Position numbers and translations under genes: made by a program
Part shown: positions 33,112-34,710 of the stretch, in pieces
Layout: each line of letters begins with the position of its first letter
Position numbering within the stretch: position 1 is the stretch's first letter
The notes under the pieces: generated by a model
The model's database searches: none
The model's input: the letters and a program-made list of their open reading frames with translations, nothing else
What the model was told of the DNA's origin: nothing
Origin: Ignavibacteria bacterium
GTDB taxonomy: Bacteria > Bacteroidota > Ignavibacteria > Ignavibacteriales > Ignavibacteriaceae
Assembly: GCA_021286645.1 (NCBI GenBank)
Contig: JAJTBZ010000020.1
Coordinates: 1 to 34,710, forward strand
Reading direction: 5' to 3'
DNA length: 34,710 bases

Positions 33112-34377
33112 TTAGTATTCACTACCGGAAACTCTGGTGATTCCCGCTCCGAGAGAAGCGAGTTTGGATTCGAGTTTTTCATATCCCCGATCTAAATGAT
33201 AGACTCGCAGAACTTCGGTTATTCCCTCGGCTGCCAGGCCAGCCAGAACCAGTGAAGCGCTTGCCCTAAGGTCAGTTGACATTACTTTCGCTCCCGTAAG
33301 TTTGCTCACACCCCGAACAGTAGCACTATTGTCATGCACAATGATATTTGCTCCGAGGCGATTCAATTCGGGTACATGAGAAAATCGATCCAGATAAATT
33401 GTATCGGTAATAGTACTAACGCCTCCCGCCAGAGTCATCAAGGCAATCCATTGTGCCTGCATATCAGTCGGAAAGCCAGGGAATGGCCCTGTGGAAATAT
33501 CGACAGTTTTTAATTCTAACTCTTGTGCATCTATTGTGATGGTATCATCGGTATAATTTAGTTTTGCACCGGCATCCTGCAATTTGGCGAGCACTGAATA
33601 GAGATGAATATCATTACACCCGGAAATAGTAATAGTACTTCTTGTCATTGCTGCAGCAATCAAGAGTGTACCGGCTTCAATCCTATCAGGAATAGTGTGT
33701 ATTTCAGCGGGCTGAAGAGCATCAACACCCTCAATTTCCAGAATCGGTGTGCCTATCCCGTTAATACGGGCTCCCATAAGTGTAAGGAACCGAGCAAGAT
33801 TCGTTATTTCGGGTTCCATCGCCGCATTATTTAATATTGTAGTTCCTTGAGCAAGGGCAGCGGCCATCATTAAATTTCCGGTGGCTCCAACAGATGAATG
33901 GTCGAAATTGATTTTTGTTCCATGCAGCCGCTTACAGGTGGCAATAATGTACCCGTTCTCAATCGAAATTTCTGCTCCCATTTTTTTCAATCCGCTTATA
34001 TGCAGATCAACCGGCCGGGGACCCCAGGCACATCCGCCCGGCAAAGAGACCTTTGCCTGCCCGAACCTGCTTAAAAGGGGACCAAGTACATAGATAGATG
34101 CCCTCATTTTCTTAACCCACTCATAGGGTGCATCGGTATGCGTTATACCTGCGGTGTTAAGTTCTACTGTGGAACCAGAAAAAGAGTATTCTACTCCCAG
34201 GTGCTCCAACAGCTTAAGCATGGTTATAACATCATTGAGCCGGGGAGTGTTGTAGAGTTTAAAAATTCCACCGCTCAGTAAGCTGGCGCTCAACAGTGGA
34301 AGGGAGGCATTCTTTGCACCACTTACCTGTACAGTTCCAGATAAGGGTTTCCCTCCTTCAATAACAAATTTGTCCAT
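33112..34377 (-). CDS. murA: UDP-N-acetylglucosamine 1-carboxyvinyltransferase MurA
   Basis: A 421-residue enzyme for the first committed step of peptidoglycan synthesis: transfer of enolpyruvate from phosphoenolpyruvate to UDP-GlcNAc in the cytoplasm. The length matches the family. Active-site Cys116 lies in SLPGGCAWGPRPVDLH (fosfomycin target position), and Lys22-Asn23 of VSGAKNASLP bind substrate. FPTDMQAQW holds the conserved Asp region, and DRIEAGT and VGATGNLMMAA are also typical. Because Cys is present rather than Asp, sensitivity to fosfomycin is expected from family knowledge; this is not tested. The Ycf48-like gene ends 4 bp upstream and the membrane gene starts 4 bp downstream, so murA sits mid-operon. 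No Shine-Dalgarno sequence is seen before its ATG. Confidence 0.97.
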   Translation of the reverse strand: MDKFVIEGGKPLSGTVQVSGAKNASLPLLSASLLSGGIFKLYNTPRLNDVITMLKLLEHLGVEYSFSGSTVELNTAGITHTDAPYEWVKKMRASIYVLGPLLSRFGQAKVSLPGGCAWGPRPVDLHISGLKKMGAEISIENGYIIATCKRLHGTKINFDHSSVGATGNLMMAAALAQGTTILNNAAMEPEITNLARFLTLMGARINGIGTPILEIEGVDALQPAEIHTIPDRIEAGTLLIAAAMTRSTITISGCNDIHLYSVLAKLQDAGAKLNYTDDTITIDAQELELKTVDISTGPFPGFPTDMQAQWIALMTLAGGVSTITDTIYLDRFSHVPELNRLGANIIVHDNSATVRGVSKLTGAKVMSTDLRASASLVLAGLAAEGITEVLRVYHLDRGYEKLESKLASLGAGITRVSGSEY

Positions 34378-34381
34378 CTAA

Positions 34382-34710
34382 TTATAAATTAGTTTTTAAA
34401 ATTAACCCATTAAAGCCGCTTATATACAAAGCAGATTGAGCAGCTTTTACTAACCGGTTGAGAGATAAATAATTATTACCGGGATATATGCTCCATTGCT
34501 CGCCGCCATTATCGGTTTCAAGAATTTCGCCTTTATTACTGACACATATACCTTTTTGTGGATCAAGGAAAAGTATTGAAACTAATCCGGAGAAAACTTT
34601 TGTTTCAAGTTTTTTCCACGTTGAACCGGCACCTGTTGTCTTGAAAATTTCTCCGCCGGCACCACAAATGTAACCGGTGTTCTTATTCACGAAAGTTATG
34701 TCTTTTAAAT
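34382..34710 (-). CDS. Ycf48/BNR-repeat protein, 5' end cut by window edge
   Basis: The reverse strand is open from the right window edge to TAA at 34382 (about 109 codons), with no true start visible: reading begins inside the repeat LKDITFVNKNTGYICGAGGE. Repeats of the form GxIhKTTxxGxxW are clear: GEIFKTTGAGSTWKKL, GEILETDNGGEQWSIY and GLILKTNL at the end. They match the Ycf48-like/BNR beta-propeller repeats common in secreted proteins of this bacterial group; proteins with many copies form propellers. The full length and location cannot be seen. It ends 4 bp before murA, so it is probably the upstream gene of the same transcript. A link with cell-wall synthesis is unproven. Confidence 0.8.
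   Translation of the reverse strand, partial: LKDITFVNKNTGYICGAGGEIFKTTGAGSTWKKLETKVFSGLVSILFLDPQKGICVSNKGEILETDNGGEQWSIYPGNNYLSLNRLVKAAQSALYISGFNGLILKTNL

Noticed and set aside
33108-33182. Longer start of the membrane metallopeptidase-like gene
   Set aside because: It would overlap murA by 71 bp, and the added residues are polar with no ribosome site; the ATG at 33107 directly follows the murA stop and precedes the first helix.
1-34710. CRISPR array, tRNA, rRNA, insertion sequence or defence genes
   Set aside because: No regularly spaced repeats, tRNA cloverleaf, transposase, integrase, nuclease or toxin-antitoxin pair was recognised on reading both strands; short or degenerate cases could be missed without computation.

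Overview
The window looks like an ordinary chromosomal segment of a Gram-negative member of the FCB superphylum, most like Ignavibacteriota, Kapabacteria or neighbouring Bacteroidota and Chlorobiota lineages. Reasons: moderately AT-rich DNA; a secreted protein ending in a type IX secretion (Por) tail that opens with NYPNPFNPSTTI; a TonB-dependent receptor, lipoproteins and an OprB-type porin, which imply an outer membrane; a GH92 glycosidase; many starts with weak or no Shine-Dalgarno sequence. I saw no rRNA, tRNA, CRISPR array, transposase, integrase or phage gene. The exact phylum is inference.

Layout. 1-684 (-): two small envelope proteins, the leftmost cut by the window edge. 998-6425 (+): a very large membrane-bound hybrid histidine kinase whose end overlaps a HEAT-like protein. 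6491-8054 (+): an ATC-hydrolase-family protein, a GNAT acetyltransferase and a DUF1697 protein. 8246-11156 (+): a polytopic spermidine-synthase-like protein and a beta-class carbonic anhydrase homologue. 11159-13292 (-): a TPR lipoprotein and an NdpA-like nucleoid protein. 13449-18167 (-): a tightly packed uptake operon (TonB-dependent receptor, lipoprotein binding protein, FecCD-type permease, ATPase). 18431-20479 (-): an M13 metallopeptidase. 20786-21157 (+): a small exported protein. 21326-25148 (+): an iron operon in which an OprB-like porin, a FeoA-FeoB fusion and a 58-residue Cys-rich FeoB-associated membrane protein are joined by two ATGA overlaps. 25324-28332 (+): a secreted GH92 alpha-mannosidase. 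28428-30414 (-): a T9SS-sorted protein and an exported cyclophilin. 30918-34710 (-): a membrane metallopeptidase-like TPR protein, MurA and a truncated Ycf48/BNR-repeat protein.

How the parts fit. Two metal or cofactor uptake routes lie close together: energised outer-membrane import plus an ABC transporter (substrate not determinable; no cobalamin riboswitch seen), and porin plus Feo for ferrous iron. Several gene ends carry long, often perfect inverted repeats that mostly lack a strong T-tract. The clearest is a 17-bp perfect stem built from the last codons of the carbonic anhydrase gene, between two convergent genes. The least usual items are the porin-feoAB-Cys-rich operon with His/Asp-rich porin segments, the polytopic spermidine-synthase-like protein that appears to lack the catalytic Asp, the membrane gluzincin-like protein beside murA, and the coding-sequence hairpins. 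I did not find a defence island or an obviously new multi-gene system.
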